Of a stretch of 64,000 nucleotides of DNA, positions 9,616 through 20,969 are shown one piece after another (positions within the stretch are counted from its first letter, which is position 1; each line of letters begins with the position of its first letter). The position numbers were made by a program, and so were the translations under genes. The stretch comes from Chlorella sorokiniana (lineage: Eukaryota > Chlorophyta > Trebouxiophyceae > Chlorellales > Chlorellaceae): positions 434,001-498,000 of the forward strand of contig CP084615.1 in assembly GCA_025917655.1 (NCBI GenBank), written 5' to 3'. A model generated the notes under the pieces. The model was not told where the DNA came from. It was given only the letters and a program-made list of their open reading frames with translations, and searched no databases.

Positions 9616-12365
9616 TTACCGCTGCTCTGCAGGCGGCAGCAGCCGCTCCAGCCCGGCTTCAAGGCGCTCGGCTTCCTCACGTTCTGCAACGCCCGCCTCT
9701 GGCACGCTGCGTCCGCCGCCACCCAGCGCCGCCGCCGCTTCAAAGTCGTTGTGCCACAGCGAGGCGAGCTGGCCGCGGGCTGCTGCCAGCGCGCTCACCG
9801 TGCCCAGCGTGCAAGGCACGAGGTACAGCAGCGCGGGCTGCCCCTCATCGCCAAACCAGCTGAACCACAGCGCGCAGTACGTCAGCAGCAGCCCCGCGCC
9901 GTAACCTGCCACGCACGGCGGGAAGTAGGCACGCGCGAGCGGCAGGCGATGCGCGACGTCAAAGCGGCGGCAGAAGACGGCCAGCAGGCCCGGCAGCACG
10001 ACGTCGCCTGCAACGACAGCGGGCGGGCGAGGGGGTGGCGGTCAGACGCTGCCCAGCTCCCCCAGCGCAAGTGGGCGTGTCCCTGTTGCTGCTCTGCACA
10101 CCGACGCAAGAGCCGCAGCCCGGCAGGAGCCACAATATCAATCACGCTCCACAAACGGGCGGCCCTGCCATGCGCCCGCCCCCAGCTGCCCCGGCAGCCG
10201 CAGCACGCCGCGGGACGCACCCAGCCCCAGCAGCGCAAATGCCGGGTTGGAGCCCAGCGCGTGGTGCGGCACGCGCAGCACCATGGGCAGCTGCTCGTGG
10301 GAGGCGCCGCCCGTGGCCACCTCAACCATCACGCTCGCGCCGCCGGTGACCAGCGGCTGCAGGAACACCCACCAGACGTCTGCGTGGGAAGGAAGGGGGC
10401 ACAAGAGGAAGGGAGGGTGGTCATGGAAGGCAAGCCAGCCAGCACACGATGAAACAATCAAGAGCAAGCAAGCGAGTGATAGGGCGACCTGCAGCGCAAT
10501 GCAGGGTGTTGAAGCGAGCCTCCCTGGGTCAGGCGACGGCTACTGCCCGTTCCTTCTCAACACTCATCCCCCCCACCCCAGAGAGCGCGCTCCAAACACT
10601 TCCGGCTTGCCCCCTCACCATACACAAAGGTTAGGCACAGCAGCAGGGTGGCCACCTTCAGGTTGGGCAGGAAAAATTGCTTCAGAATGACCAGCATGAA
10701 GCACACGCCCATGAGGTCCTGCGGGAGGAACAGGGAGGGCCGAGGGGCCAGGCGCGCCTTATTGACATACAGAGCATAAGCCAAGCTCCGGCAGGGCGGC
10801 AGATGATGTGGGAGGAGAGCACAGCTTGATGACGGCAAGCCAGCAGCAGTCAAGGCTGCACAGTGCGGCCCTTGTACTGTGCCACTGCAGGCGCAGCACC
10901 TGCAGGGGCCAGCTCCAGACGGCGTTGTGCCAGATGGCCCAGGTGGCGCATAGCGCGCCCGACGCCGACGCCGCCAGCACGCCGCTCACCGGCACGACCC
11001 CCACCGCTGGCAGCCGCACGTAGCTGCTGCGCAGTTGCTGGCTGCCGAGCTGCGTCAGGAGGGCATACGCGATTATGCCACTGGCCTGCCAGGCGCCCAG
11101 AGCAAAAAACGTGACCTGCACAGGGTGCCAGAGGCGGCAGGCACAGCGGAAGTGGGTTGGCCTGCCGGCAGCCAGGCTCGGCGACGCGTTGGGCCCACAC
11201 CAGCCTGCTGGAAGTGGCACGCTGTACCCCAGGCAGTAGTGAGCGCTCAGTAGCGAGCGCTCAAGGGGCAGGATGGCCCAGGTGCAGGGCTCACCAGCAC
11301 ATAAGCCAGCCACTTGTCCAGGAAAAAGAAGAGTGCCAGCAGCATGGCCGAGGCGAGCGCCACAAAGGCCACGGCCGCGCCGCTGCTGATCGTCACGCTC
11401 GGAGGGTCGGCGGCGCCGCTCTTGCGGGCGGTGGGCGTGGCGGACTCGCGGCCCAAGCCTGCCAGGTGGCCGTGCCCCGCCCAGAGACCCCCGCAGTCAC
11501 GGTGCCAGTGGCAATGAGCCACAGCACCAGGCTGGACCAGTCGACGGGCCCCTCGGCCGGCATGCGCAGCGTGACGAGCAGCGCCCGGCCGGGCTGCTCC
11601 GCCAGCTCGCGCTGCAGCAGGCTGCCAGCCTCCTCAGTGAGGCTGGCCACCGCAAGGTCAGCCCCTGAGCTTCGCTGCGGTTGGCAGACATCAGTACGCA
11701 GTCTGCAGGGCCGGAAGGCAGGAGGAGCGCAGCTGAGTACAAAGGTCGCAAGTTGAGGCAGGGCACGTCCAAGTGAAGCCGACCACGGCGGCAGCTGATC
11801 TTGTTTAAGCAACCGGAGCACTCACAAAGCTCACCCTCCTCGTTATTGAACAGCAGCATGGCACTAAAGCCTGCTCGCTGCAGCGCCCAGGCCTTGTCTG
11901 TGAAGCTGCAGTTGCCGCGCGCCACCAGCGCCGCGGCGCCCGCCACGGGAGCCGCATCCACCTCGCCCCCACAGGCATTTAGCGGGCTGGCAACCTGATT
12001 CGAGGCAGACATCCGGCAAATTGGAGCATAGCCAAGTGCCGTGCAGCCTTCCTAAATTGAGCACACACAAGGCGAGCGGTGGCAGCTGCCGCTCACCGAC
12101 AGGCGGAAGGGGCCGCTAAAAGTGTCGTTCAAGGCTAAGCCAAATGGTCCAGGATAGCCATACACGGCATCGATAGGCGTAGAGTCTCCTGACAGAACAG
12201 CAACCTCGACCTACAGAACGGGCGAGTGCGCTTGGTCAGAATCTTGTGAGATCGACGGGCCCCGCGATTGATCATTAAGTGCATATTGCTCACCACACTG
12301 CCGTAACAGTCCCGCTGCGCGCCAACGCTCAGCGCTCCGAGCAGAAGGAGGGCCACCCAAACCAT
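9616..12365 (-). CDS. SPPL2-type signal peptide peptidase-like intramembrane aspartic protease
   Basis: GxGD-type intramembrane aspartyl protease that cleaves type II membrane stubs. The ATG at 12363-12365 opens a signal peptide (MVWVALLLLGALSVGAQ). A lumenal protease-associated (PA) domain follows near 11830-11990 (ALVARGNCSFTDKAWALQRA, then GFSAMLLFNNEEGEL). Multiple helices follow, including DLMGVCFMLVIL and the family stretch FFLPNLKVATLLLCLTF. The first active-site motif reads YDVWWVF and the second GLGDVVLPG, followed by the C-terminal PAL motif (PALLYLVP). Each catalytic Asp lies at an exon junction: its own GAC codon is split in YD, and the preceding Gly codon is split in GLGD. The stop is at 9616-9618. 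The PA domain and signal peptide place it in the SPPL2 branch, so endosome/vacuole or another endomembrane is likely. Confidence 0.9.
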
Positions 12366-12615
12366 GGCCCCTATATTAAGCGGCGAGTGCCTGCATGCCT
12401 TTGTCAAAGACTAAAGAACCTGAAATTCTGCGTTGCGGGCAGTCTGGGCCCTGCTTCACGCCCCGCTGTTTCCCTGGTTCTGTGCGATGCATGCTGCCAC
12501 AGCACGATGGCTGTGTGGCGCATTTCGGCCAATGCGCTTGCCAGCCTTCCGCCTGTGATCCAAACATTTGATTGTGCGTGGTCGGTAGACGTCATGGCGG
12601 CGATGGCGGCCACCC
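12366..12615. promoter_or_regulatory. Short divergent promoter region, SPPL / plastid uS5
   Basis: Only 250 bases separate the start codons of two divergently transcribed genes, so their 5' UTRs and promoters must share this stretch. I see no clear TATA box. Confidence 0.45.
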
Positions 12616-13710
12616 ATGCAGTGTTCTCCGCTCCTGCAGTGGCGCAGCGCAGCGGCTCGCAGCAGTGCAGTAAGCTGCAGTCTGCGGTTCTCTGCGGCGG
12701 TCCGGGGCCAGGCTCTGCAGGCCCAGCAGCGCAGCGCTGTCCGTGCCCAGCGTGCAGCCATTCTGACCCGCGCAGCCGCCGCAGCAGACGAGGAGGAGCA
12801 GCAGTACGACCAGGTGCGGCCAGATAGCGCGCCTGTGGTGCGGCAGTGGTGGTGGACTGGGGGAAGGCTGCCCGTCGTCCTTCGCTCTCCCCTGTACATT
12901 TTCTGTGTGCCTGCTCCGGCAGCACATTTGCGGCAGCACCCCATGACTTCTATCTTTTGATGCAGGAGGACAACTTCCAGGAGCGCGTGGTGCAGATCCG
13001 CCGCGTGACCAAGGTCGTGAAGGGCGGCAAGCAGCTGAGCTTCCGCGCCGTGGTGAGGGGGCCAATGGGTGTGTTCGGCAGCATAACAACTGCAGGGCAG
13101 GGGCGCGGCAGTTTGCTACAGCAGTCCAGCACACAGCCAGGGCGTCACTTGCACCGCACTCTGTCGCATCTCAAACAGGAGCACCAACGCGACTCGCCAA
13201 AGCGCCTACGCGCTGGGCGACAGCCAGCTGCTGTTGCCTGCGTCCCCCTGCATTGTCCCATACTTACCCCCTTCCTGCGCTCGCTTCCCGCTTCCCCTGT
13301 GGCAGGTGGTGGTGGGTGATGAGGCAGGCACCGTGGGCGTGGGCTGCGCGTCGGCTGGCGAGGTGATCCAGGCGGTGCGCAAGGCTGTGGCCGACGCCAA
13401 GCGCAACCTGGTGACCGTGCCGCTGAACAAGAACGCGTCGTTCCCGCACCGCATCGACGGCATCTTCGGCGCCGCCAAGGTCATGCTGCGGCCAGCGGCG
13501 GAGGGTACCGGCGTGATTGCGGGCGGCGCCGTGCGCGTCGTGCTGGAGCTTGCGGGCGTGAAGAACGCGTTTGGCAAGCAGCTGGGGTCGGCCAACCCGC
13601 TGAACAACGCGCGCGCCACGCTGGAGGGCATGAAGTCCATGCGCACCTTCCAGCAGGTGTCAGAGGAGCGCGGCATCCCGGTCGCCGACCTCATGGGCAT
13701 GTCCGCCTGA
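12616..13710 (+). CDS. RPS5: Plastid 30S ribosomal protein uS5 (PRPS5), nuclear-encoded
   Basis: Three exons join in phase 0: 12616-12813, 12966-13052 and 13306-13710, giving 229 residues. Residues 1 to about 55 are Ser/Ala/Arg/Gln-rich with almost no acidic residues, as expected for a plastid transit peptide. Then comes the uS5 double-stranded-RNA-binding fold ([38 protein letters not shown]) and the C-terminal domain ([38 protein letters not shown]). It is bacterial in type, as expected for the plastid ribosome; uS5 sits at the mRNA entry site. An ATG at 12594 in another frame would give a different transit peptide only with a frame change. I chose 12616 because its frame runs unbroken into the mature protein. 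Confidence 0.92.
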
Positions 13711-14315
13711 GGCGCGTCGCCGCCGGTGTGGCGGGCGCAGCCTGCCGCCGCCTGGCCTGCAGACACAGAGATGTCAGCAAACCCATGCTTCGTAGCACAC
13801 GCATCCCTCCCCTTCCTTTGAACCCTGCTTCCTGCTTCCCACACCCCGTGCGGCGCCCTGCCTCCTCTTCTGTTCCCTTCCCGTTGAGGGCTTCCGGGCT
13901 GAGCCCGGCGCCGAGGCAGCAACTGCCACGGGCATGTGCTTTCTACGTTTGCTGCCATACAAAGCACTGCTGCGCTTGTAAATGCACGGCTTTCAGAGTT
14001 GGTTCCAAGCGGTGCCTGAGATCTTCTCCAGTTTGCTGCGTCAAACAGAGAGCTGCTGGCCAGGCAAACCGAGCAAGTTGTCCTGAACGGTAGTACTTAA
14101 AGCGCCTGGCGTGGTGGTGAAGAGCTCAAAAGGAACAGGTGCGCGCAGGGAAATGCAGTTCAGCGGCTGAGGGCGGGTGCACAGGACATTGCGTTGTATA
14201 GCTGGGCAGCAGGCCAGAAGAAGCGCCTGAACACGCTCCGCTCGTGCTGCACCAAAGGCGCCGTCGCTGCGGCCTGCAGCTGGTCAGCCCTGGCACCCAG
14301 GCCCCTGCCGGGCGC
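13711..14315. other. Convergent intergenic region, uS5c / V-ATPase G
   Basis: This contains the uS5c 3' UTR with its TGTAA and presumably the 3' UTR of the V-ATPase gene from the other side. No conserved coding segment is seen. Confidence 0.4.
13977..13981 (+). terminator. TGTAA poly(A) signal, plastid uS5 gene
   Basis: TGTAA about 270 bases after the uS5 stop codon, in sense orientation. Confidence 0.5.
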
Positions 14316-15054
14316 CTACTTGGTCAGTTTGACGGTGGTCACGTGGTGCATGAGCAGGTCCAGCACCTCGTTCTTCTTGGTGGCGATGCTCTGCTGGATG
14401 GAGGCCACCGCCCGCTGCGACTCGTCCTCCAGCCGCGCCACGTTGCCCTGCGAGCTGCTGCTGTCCTCAGTGAGCTGCGGAGGGAGCAATTGATGGGTGC
14501 AAGTGAGCGGGGTGTAACTGAGCGGGGGCAGGGCCAGAGGCAAGATGAAGAAGGGCGTGCAGCCGGCCTGGGCGTGGGCCAGATCGCAGGAAACCACGCA
14601 GTTTGTTCTTTGATTCCATCTTTGAGTTGATGGCTTGGGCATTGCCTCAAACGAGGGCTTGCGCGCTGCAGGTGCACCACAGCCACTGTCCTAGTGCGCA
14701 CACCTTGCGCTTGAACTCCTCCTCCCGCTCTGTTTTGTATGCGGCTATCTCGCGCTCTGCCTCAGCCTTGGCCTGCTTGAGGCGGTCCGCCTTGGCTGCA
14801 CCACAGAAGGAAAGGGCGGCAGCCCAGGTCAGCGCTGTCATGGGACCAAGGCATAAGAGAGTGTTTGGCCGCAGTGCAAGCCAGCAATGTCTTGGCCCAA
14901 ATCTGCCTGATTACTGTTCTCATGAAACACCCAACGTCTTTCTGGCTTTCACAATCAGCCACTCACCCTTCCTGGCCCGCGTGACTATTGCCTGCGCCTC
15001 CGCCTCTGCCGCCAGCAGCTTTTGGATGCCGTCCTGCCCTCCAGACACCTCCAT
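14316..15054 (-). CDS. VMA10: V-type proton ATPase subunit G
   Basis: Peripheral-stalk subunit of the vacuolar H+-ATPase that pairs with subunit E. Three exons join cleanly: 15054-14967, 14795-14704 and 14474-14316, giving 112 residues, the normal length for the family. The N-terminus shows the conserved block GIQKLLAAEAEAQAIVTRAR, then a long charged helix (QAKAEAEREIAAYKTEREEE) and a C-terminal helix ending HHVTTVKLTK. The helices are alanine- and glutamate-rich and coiled-coil-like. No frame correction is needed. The gene is divergent from RPL3. Confidence 0.95.
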
Positions 15055-15491
15055 GGCGCGTCCCTGCTGCTCTGAGTGCTAGTGTGCAGCTATCTGCTAG
15101 ATCTCAGAGCCGCCCAGCCCCTCGATCGCGTGGAGAGAGGGCTTCCTCGCTTGGGGTCCGCCACCCGACACTGACGGGCTGGTTGAGGCTGATAAAGGCC
15201 GATCGGGGTGCTACACACGCAGGTGTAGCGCTCACGTGCGCAGAGAACAGGCTGTTTGACCTAAGGGCTCCCACTCTGCGCTCACCACAGGGGATGACTG
15301 CGGCTCGGGCACTCACAGCCAGATTGAGGGCAAGAGAAGATGTTCGGCCAGCTTGGATGCACGGAGAATGACCTGCAAGGGTCGGCATGGAGCGCAGCAG
15401 GACAGCACGGGGCGGGGGCGGGGTGATGGTGCGCCGCTCGGCCTGCCTCCATCCTTTTGGACGGCTGGTTGGTGTGGAGCAGCCCGGAGCG
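15055..15491. promoter_or_regulatory. Divergent promoter region, V-ATPase G / RPL3
   Basis: The 437 bases between two start codons on opposite strands should carry both promoters and 5' UTRs. No motif is clear enough to call. Confidence 0.4.
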
Positions 15492-18400
15492 ATGTCTCAC
15501 CGCAAGGTAGGCAGACTGCCAGGCCTGCATGCCACTGCCTCTTGCTGGGGCAGCATATGCTGCTTGGGACGGATGCCATGTGGCACTGGCTACCACCATT
15601 GGCAATGTTAGCCTGATAGAGGGCCTCCAAGCAGCCGGCGTCGTGCATGATGCCTACACCTCGGCCCCGGCAGCGCTGCCCCTTGCGTCCTGCCGGCTGA
15701 CAACGATATGAGCAGAAAGCGCAGTTGCAGCCGGGATGAGCGCTGCCGGTTAGACGGGCCCAGCCCAGCCTGGGGTAGCCTGGCGGCGGCGTGTTCTGAT
15801 ATCAGCTTGCCCCCTCCTGCGTGGCGCTGCAGTTCGAGCACCCCCGCCACGGGAACCTGGGCTTCCTGCCCAAGAAGCGCTGCAAGCGCGGCAAGGGCAA
15901 GGTGAAGTCCTTCCCCAAGGATGACCCCTCCAAGCCCCCCACCTGACTGCCTTCATGGGTAAGCCGGCCGCCCTGCACCCTCCGCGCTGCCTGCTGGCCC
16001 TCCCTGCCCTCCCTGCCGGGTCTGTTGCCCCTCTCGTCACGTGGCATGCTTTCCCGCTCCAATCCTGCCCATGTTGTCTTGGGAACTGTCCTGCGCCCTT
16101 CCCTGCTGCCCCTCGTCCCACTCTCAGCCTCTGACAACCCTCCATCCGCCCACCCTGGCTGCAGGCTACAAGGCGGGCATGACCCACATCGTGCGCGACG
16201 TGGAGAAGCCCGGCTCCAAGCTGCACAAGAAGGAGACCGCCGAGGCGGTGACCATCATCGAGACGCCGCCGATGGTGGTGGTCGGCATTGTGGGCTACGT
16301 GCAGGTGGGCGCTGCTGCCGCCCGCTTCATGCACACATGAGTGCAGGGCGTGTCATGCCGCATCCGCATGTGGGCATAGGGCATGGGGCACATCAGGCAA
16401 AGGGCGGGGTACATTCGGCGCCCCCAACCGAACGGCTGCGCTCACGTTGCACACCAGCTCTGCCGCCCCGCCCGCCCCGCAGACCGCCCGCGGCCTGCGC
16501 ACCCTCAACACCGTGTGGGCGGAGCACCTGTCGGAGGAGGTGCGGCGCCGCTTCTACAAGAACTGGTACAAGAGCAAGAAGAAGGCCTTCACCAAGTGAG
16601 TCGACCTGGCCGAGGGCTGGCCCTGCTGCGCGACGTGCCGCACCGACCAGCCGCCACGCGCTGCCGCGGCGCTCGCTCCGCTCCCTCCACGGCTCCTGCC
16701 TCTGACCCACGCCGCGCTCTTCTCGCGCTCTTTGCAGGTACGTCAAGAAGTACGCCGACGGCAAGAAGGAGATCGAGGCGGAGGTTGCTGAGCTGAAGAA
16801 GCACTGCTGCGTGGTGCGCGTGCTGGCGCACACCCAGGTCCGCAAGGTGCCCATCGGCCAGAAGAAGGCGCACCTGATGGAGATCCAGGTGGGTGCTGCA
16901 GCAAATTCACGTGGTGCTGCTGGAAGCAACGGCCTCCGTGAGGTCCGGGCCCGCGGCCTGTGCAGCTCGGCAGCACATGCGGACGCCCCCTGGGCGCTGT
17001 GTGTTGTTGTCGGCGCCAGCAGGGCGCTCGCACACCCTGTCCACCCTGCTGTCGATCTTCCACCCAACCCCCTCCCCTCCTGATTCACCCCACGTCCATG
17101 CATACCCTTCCCGTCGCTCGTACCCCTCAACCTCGTGTCCTCCCCTCCTCTGCCTGCGCAGATCAACGGCGGCAAGTCTGCCGCCGACAAGGTGGACTTC
17201 GCCTACGGCCTGCTGGAGAAGGCGGTGCCCGTCTCCTCCGTCTTCTCCCAGTCCGAGATGATTGACGCCATCGCCATCACCAAGGGCCGCGGCACGGAGG
17301 GCGTGGTGACGCGCTGGGGCGTGTCCCGCCTGCCCCGCAAGACCCATCGCGGTCTGCGCAAGGTGGGGCCGGCTGCATGCAGCAGTGTTTCCTTTTCTAT
17401 GTTTTGGGGGCCGCGGCGTCTCACCCCTTGGTTTCCATCGTTGGCCATGACATCTCCCCGCTTCGGTCGCTGCTTAAACTCAACCAAGTCCTGCCGCCAA
17501 CAGCGAACCGTGCTAACACGCCTCCTCCCCACGCCTCGCCGCGCCCCTCAGGTGGCCTGCATCGGCGCGTGGCACCCGGGCGCGCGTGGGCTGGACCGTG
17601 GCCCGCTCCGGTGCCATGGGCTTCAACCACCGCACTGAGATGAACAAGAAGGTGTACCGCATCGGCGTGAAGGGCGAGGCCAGCCACGCCGCCACCACCG
17701 GTGCGCTTCACCCGCCTGCTGCACCTCACATGATTCCCTCTGTCTTCTGACCGCGCTGTGCTGTTGGCCGCTGCCGCCGCCCGCCTCTTGTGTGCTGTGC
17801 ATGGCTGTGGGGCGGCTGCTAGCCGCCGGGCTGCTGGGTGATGAAAAGATTGATTCCCCTGCTGATCCACATGATCGATTGTCTTGTATTCGTACACTGA
17901 CAGCAGCCCCTGGCTTGCCGCCCCCGCCCCACACTCCTACCACCCCACCTGCACCGCCGCGTTTCCTGCTTTGCCTGCATGCCAAGGTTCCTTTCCCGTG
18001 CTGCGCCACTCACGGCACGCTCACCTTCTCACGCTTCCCTCCTCCTGTTTGTTCTGTTTCCTTCTGCCTGCAGAGCACGATGTGACCGAGAAGGACATCA
18101 CCCCCATGGGTGGCTTCCCCACTACGGCGTGGTCAAGGTGCGGCAGCCGCGGTGCCGCTGTTACCCAGCTCTCATTCTGCTGTCGCGGCAGCGGCCGCGC
18201 CTTCTTGCACGGCCATGCATCTTGCTGCGGGCTGGTGCCCCGCCGCCCCTGCCCAACCTCGCAAGCCTCCCTTTCGCCGTCTCAAACACCCATGCTCTGC
18301 TTGCGTGCATCATCGCAGGAGGACTATGTGATGATCAAGGGCGCCTGCCCCCGGCGTGAAGCGCCGCGTCATCACCCTGCGCAAGACGCTGTTCCCCCAG

Positions 18401-18875
18401 ACCAAGCGCTCCGCGCTGGAGGTGGGCAGCCCCGCAGGCTTGCCTCGGGAGGGGGGAGGGCGCTGCACTGTTGTCAGCGTGCGGCAGTTGGTCCATTGCT
18501 TTGCAGCTGCCTGCATTTGCAGCCAGAGCCGCTCTTCTCACCTCTGCTTTCCACCCGTGTTTTGCTTGCAGGACATCAAGCTCAAGTTCATCGACACCAG
18601 GTGAGATGTGTTATCAAGCAGCACAGCGTTCCTTTCATCCCCGTTCCTCCCTGTTACTCTGAGGAGCAGCGCTGCTTGCTGACCTGTCGTGACCTTTTAC
18701 GCCAGCGCTTGGTGTCTGCATGCGGCGCTTTGCAGCCCCAGCTGCCATGTCGATGCTGTGTGCACGATGCTGAATTTTGCTTCCCCCTTGCCCCCGCTGC
18801 AGCTCCAAGTTCGGCAACGGCCGCTTCCAGACCAGCGAGGAGAAGGCCAAGGCGCTGGGCCGCCTCAAGGCCTGA
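15492..18875 (+). CDS. RPL3: Cytosolic 60S ribosomal protein L3 (uL3)
   Basis: Eleven exons encode the full uL3: 15492-15506, 15833-15958, 16165-16303, 16483-16595, 16738-16888, 17162-17362, 17552-17700, 18074-18137, 18319-18421, 18572-18600 and 18803-18875. The start MSHRKFEHPRHG is canonical for eukaryotes, and internal blocks such as [34 protein letters not shown] and [16 protein letters not shown] are nearly invariant. uL3 shapes the peptidyl-transferase centre. Four single-base frame breaks occur: C6 at 15935-15940 (one C short, otherwise TGA at 15944), G3 at 17578-17580 (one extra), C4 at 18117-18120 (one short) and C5 at 18348-18352 (one extra). The protein is intact on both sides of each, so base-calling error is likelier than a pseudogene. 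A TGTAA follows at 18995. Confidence 0.95.
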
Positions 18876-18994
18876 GCTGCCTTACAGCAGCCGGGCGGCG
18901 GCAGCTGCGGCGACCCGCGCGGCGCTCATTGCGTGCCAGCAGGCGGCACCTGCTGCCTGTAGCACCTCACCCTGTCATGCTCCCGCTTCTTCCT

Positions 18995-18999
18995 TGTAA
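18995..18999 (+). terminator. TGTAA poly(A) signal, RPL3
   Basis: TGTAA 120 bases after the RPL3 stop codon in sense orientation. Confidence 0.55.
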
Positions 19000-19119
19000 G
19001 AGCGCAAGCTGATGAGTTCTTTTGAGGTGTGTGGCGACATGGGAAGGGCGTAACAGGTCAAGGATACGATATGGAGAGGTCGTCATAAAGAGGAAGCAGA
19101 GGGCGGCCGCAGCTGCCGG

Positions 19120-20176
19120 TCAGTCAAAGCCAGAGACGATGCCGAACTCGCGGGCCCGCCGCTTCTCCTCCTCAACGTAGCTCTTGCCGCGGCTGGCCTT
19201 GCCCTCGTCTCGCTTGCGCTTCTCCTGCAGCGCAACGTGTTTGTGATGGTGGAGAGGAACCCATAGGGAGATGGCACAAGTGTGCAGCGTGCAGCAACAG
19301 CTGCTGGATCACAGCGGCATGCATTTCAGCCTTGGCTGTGCGGCGCGCCCTGTCCCCACCTTCTGGTTCCAGCTGAACTTCTTATCCTGCTTCAGCCGCT
19401 GCTGCTCCTCCCGCTTCTGCTGCCGCAGCAGCTCCGCCTGCTCAACCGCCTTGCGCGCGTACACAGCTGCAGGTCATAACATCAAAATGTTGTGTAAGGT
19501 GGCAGCGTAGCTGGAAGGTGATGCCTGCTCCCAGATGCATCTGAACACATCCCAGCTGCCTCTGCTCAGCTCAAGCTGCAAGTGAATATGGCTTCTCACC
19601 TGACTCCTCTGCCCTCAGCGTCACCGCCTCGCGATTCAACTCCCGCTCCTCAAACGTCTCCTCCCCCTCCTCTTCGCCCTTGTGCGTCGTGCCAGACCCC
19701 CTGCAGGCCCAGAAGACAGAGTTTGCGGTCGCAACAGAATGCGCTGCATCGTGGCGTGCACAGCGCATGCTCCATGTCGCCGTGTGGAACAGGAAGGCTG
19801 CACTGAGGCGTACCAGGCCCAGTTCTGCTCGCCGTCGTCTTGCTTGTCTGGCACAAACAACACGCTGGGCCCTCCCTTGTAGCCATGCTGCTTGAGCGTT
19901 TCCAAGTCAATCTGCTGCTTCTGCCGCTTCGCTGCCGGCCCGGCTGCCGCCGCCTTGCCCTCCTCCTCTTCCTCGCTGCCGCTGCTGCTGCCTGATTCGC
20001 TGTCTTCAACGTCTGATAGCCCCGCAAGAGCATCCATGTAAGCTTTCCTGCAGGAAGCAAAAAGAAACAGTGTCGGCAAGGCTGCGGGCGGCGCGACACT
20101 GGTTGTGTATGTATTTTAGCGACTTGGCCACCCACGAAGGAGCAATGAAGCAGCAGTAAGCGACGTACTTTGACAT
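19120..20176 (-). CDS. Small acidic/coiled-coil conserved eukaryotic protein, family not identified
   Basis: Exon 1 is ATG TCA AA at 20174-20176 and below. It splices to an exon that begins KKAYMDALAGLSDVEDSES, followed by a Ser/Glu-rich acidic stretch, a nuclear-type basic motif (AAKRQKQQ) and GYKGGPSVLFVPDKQDDGEQ then NWAW. Further exons carry EETFEERELNREAVTLRAEE, then KAVEQAELLRQQKREEQQRL and the C-terminal signature GKSYVEEEKRRAREFGIVSG ending FD, with the stop at 19120-19122. The C-terminal block and the GGPS/NWAW block look conserved across eukaryotes, but I cannot name the family with confidence. Composition (acidic plus basic, long helices, no membrane segment) suggests a nuclear or RNA-related factor; that is inference. 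Confidence 0.65.
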
Positions 20177-20969
20177 CCTGAAACTCTTGCTGCTGGCCCT
20201 CGCGACACACGCTGCTATGATGCTCGTTCGCTACAAAGTGAGTTTATAACGTTAGTGAGAAGGGAATGCGAACCGGGACTGTCAAGAAAGCGGGTCGCAA
20301 GGTTGCCACAGCGCGCCAGGCGGCACAACACGCCGCCAAGGGCGGAGGCTGACAGTTTTTCAGGGTGAGCGGGTGACTTGGCTTGTGGAAGCGGCTGCGG
20401 ACCCATTGTGAGCAGCCTAATGTTATATCAAGGTCATCCGGTAGGTTTTACTTCAGGCATACATTGTACAGTTGGGATTGGACAACGCCCTGCGGCAGCA
20501 CGCACCTTCGGTCTTTGCCTACTCACATGCGGGCCACATCCACAAGCCAGCTGCATATGCCCAATGAAAAGGTAGTGGCAAGGCGTCTGGGTAACAACGC
20601 ATCACAATCTAGTGGCGTCCATCGCCTCAAAGCTCAGGTGCATCCTGGTGGGGCGGTTGTCGCCGACATGTGGCAATAGCGGCATCCCAGAAATGCTGGC
20701 TTTCCGATCCGATCAGAGCATCACGCAGTACTGTCTGGCGCTGCTCGTTTGCCCTGCCACGCTCTGCTCTAGCCTCGACGTGGTGCACGCGTCGCCTTGA
20801 ATCGGGTGGTTTGGCGCCGCGCCTCTGGTGCGCCCTCTGGTTTCGTTAATGTGTGCCCGGAACAAAGCGTCGCAGACAGGAATCCGCGCTGCCTCGCTTT
20901 AGTCAGGCAGCGGTTTAGAGCGCGCAGGGAACGGCAGCAAACCGGGTGCCTGCGGGGCGCAGCATCCTC
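20177..20969. promoter_or_regulatory. Divergent intergenic region, acidic protein / SLC35-like transporter
   Basis: This 793-base stretch between divergent start codons should hold both promoters. I see no conserved coding block, RNA gene or repeat in it. Confidence 0.4.

Noticed and set aside
12594-12668. Alternative uS5c start [16 protein letters not shown] at 12594
   Set aside because: It looks like a transit peptide but lies in a different frame and would need a frame change within 70 bases; the ATG at 12616 runs straight into the mature protein. It stays possible if another indel is present.
15833-18875. RPL3 as a pseudogene because of an in-frame TGA at 15944-15946 and three more frame breaks
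   Set aside because: All splice sites, the start, the stop and the TGTAA are intact, conservation resumes perfectly after each break, and the same kind of break hits many other genes in the window.
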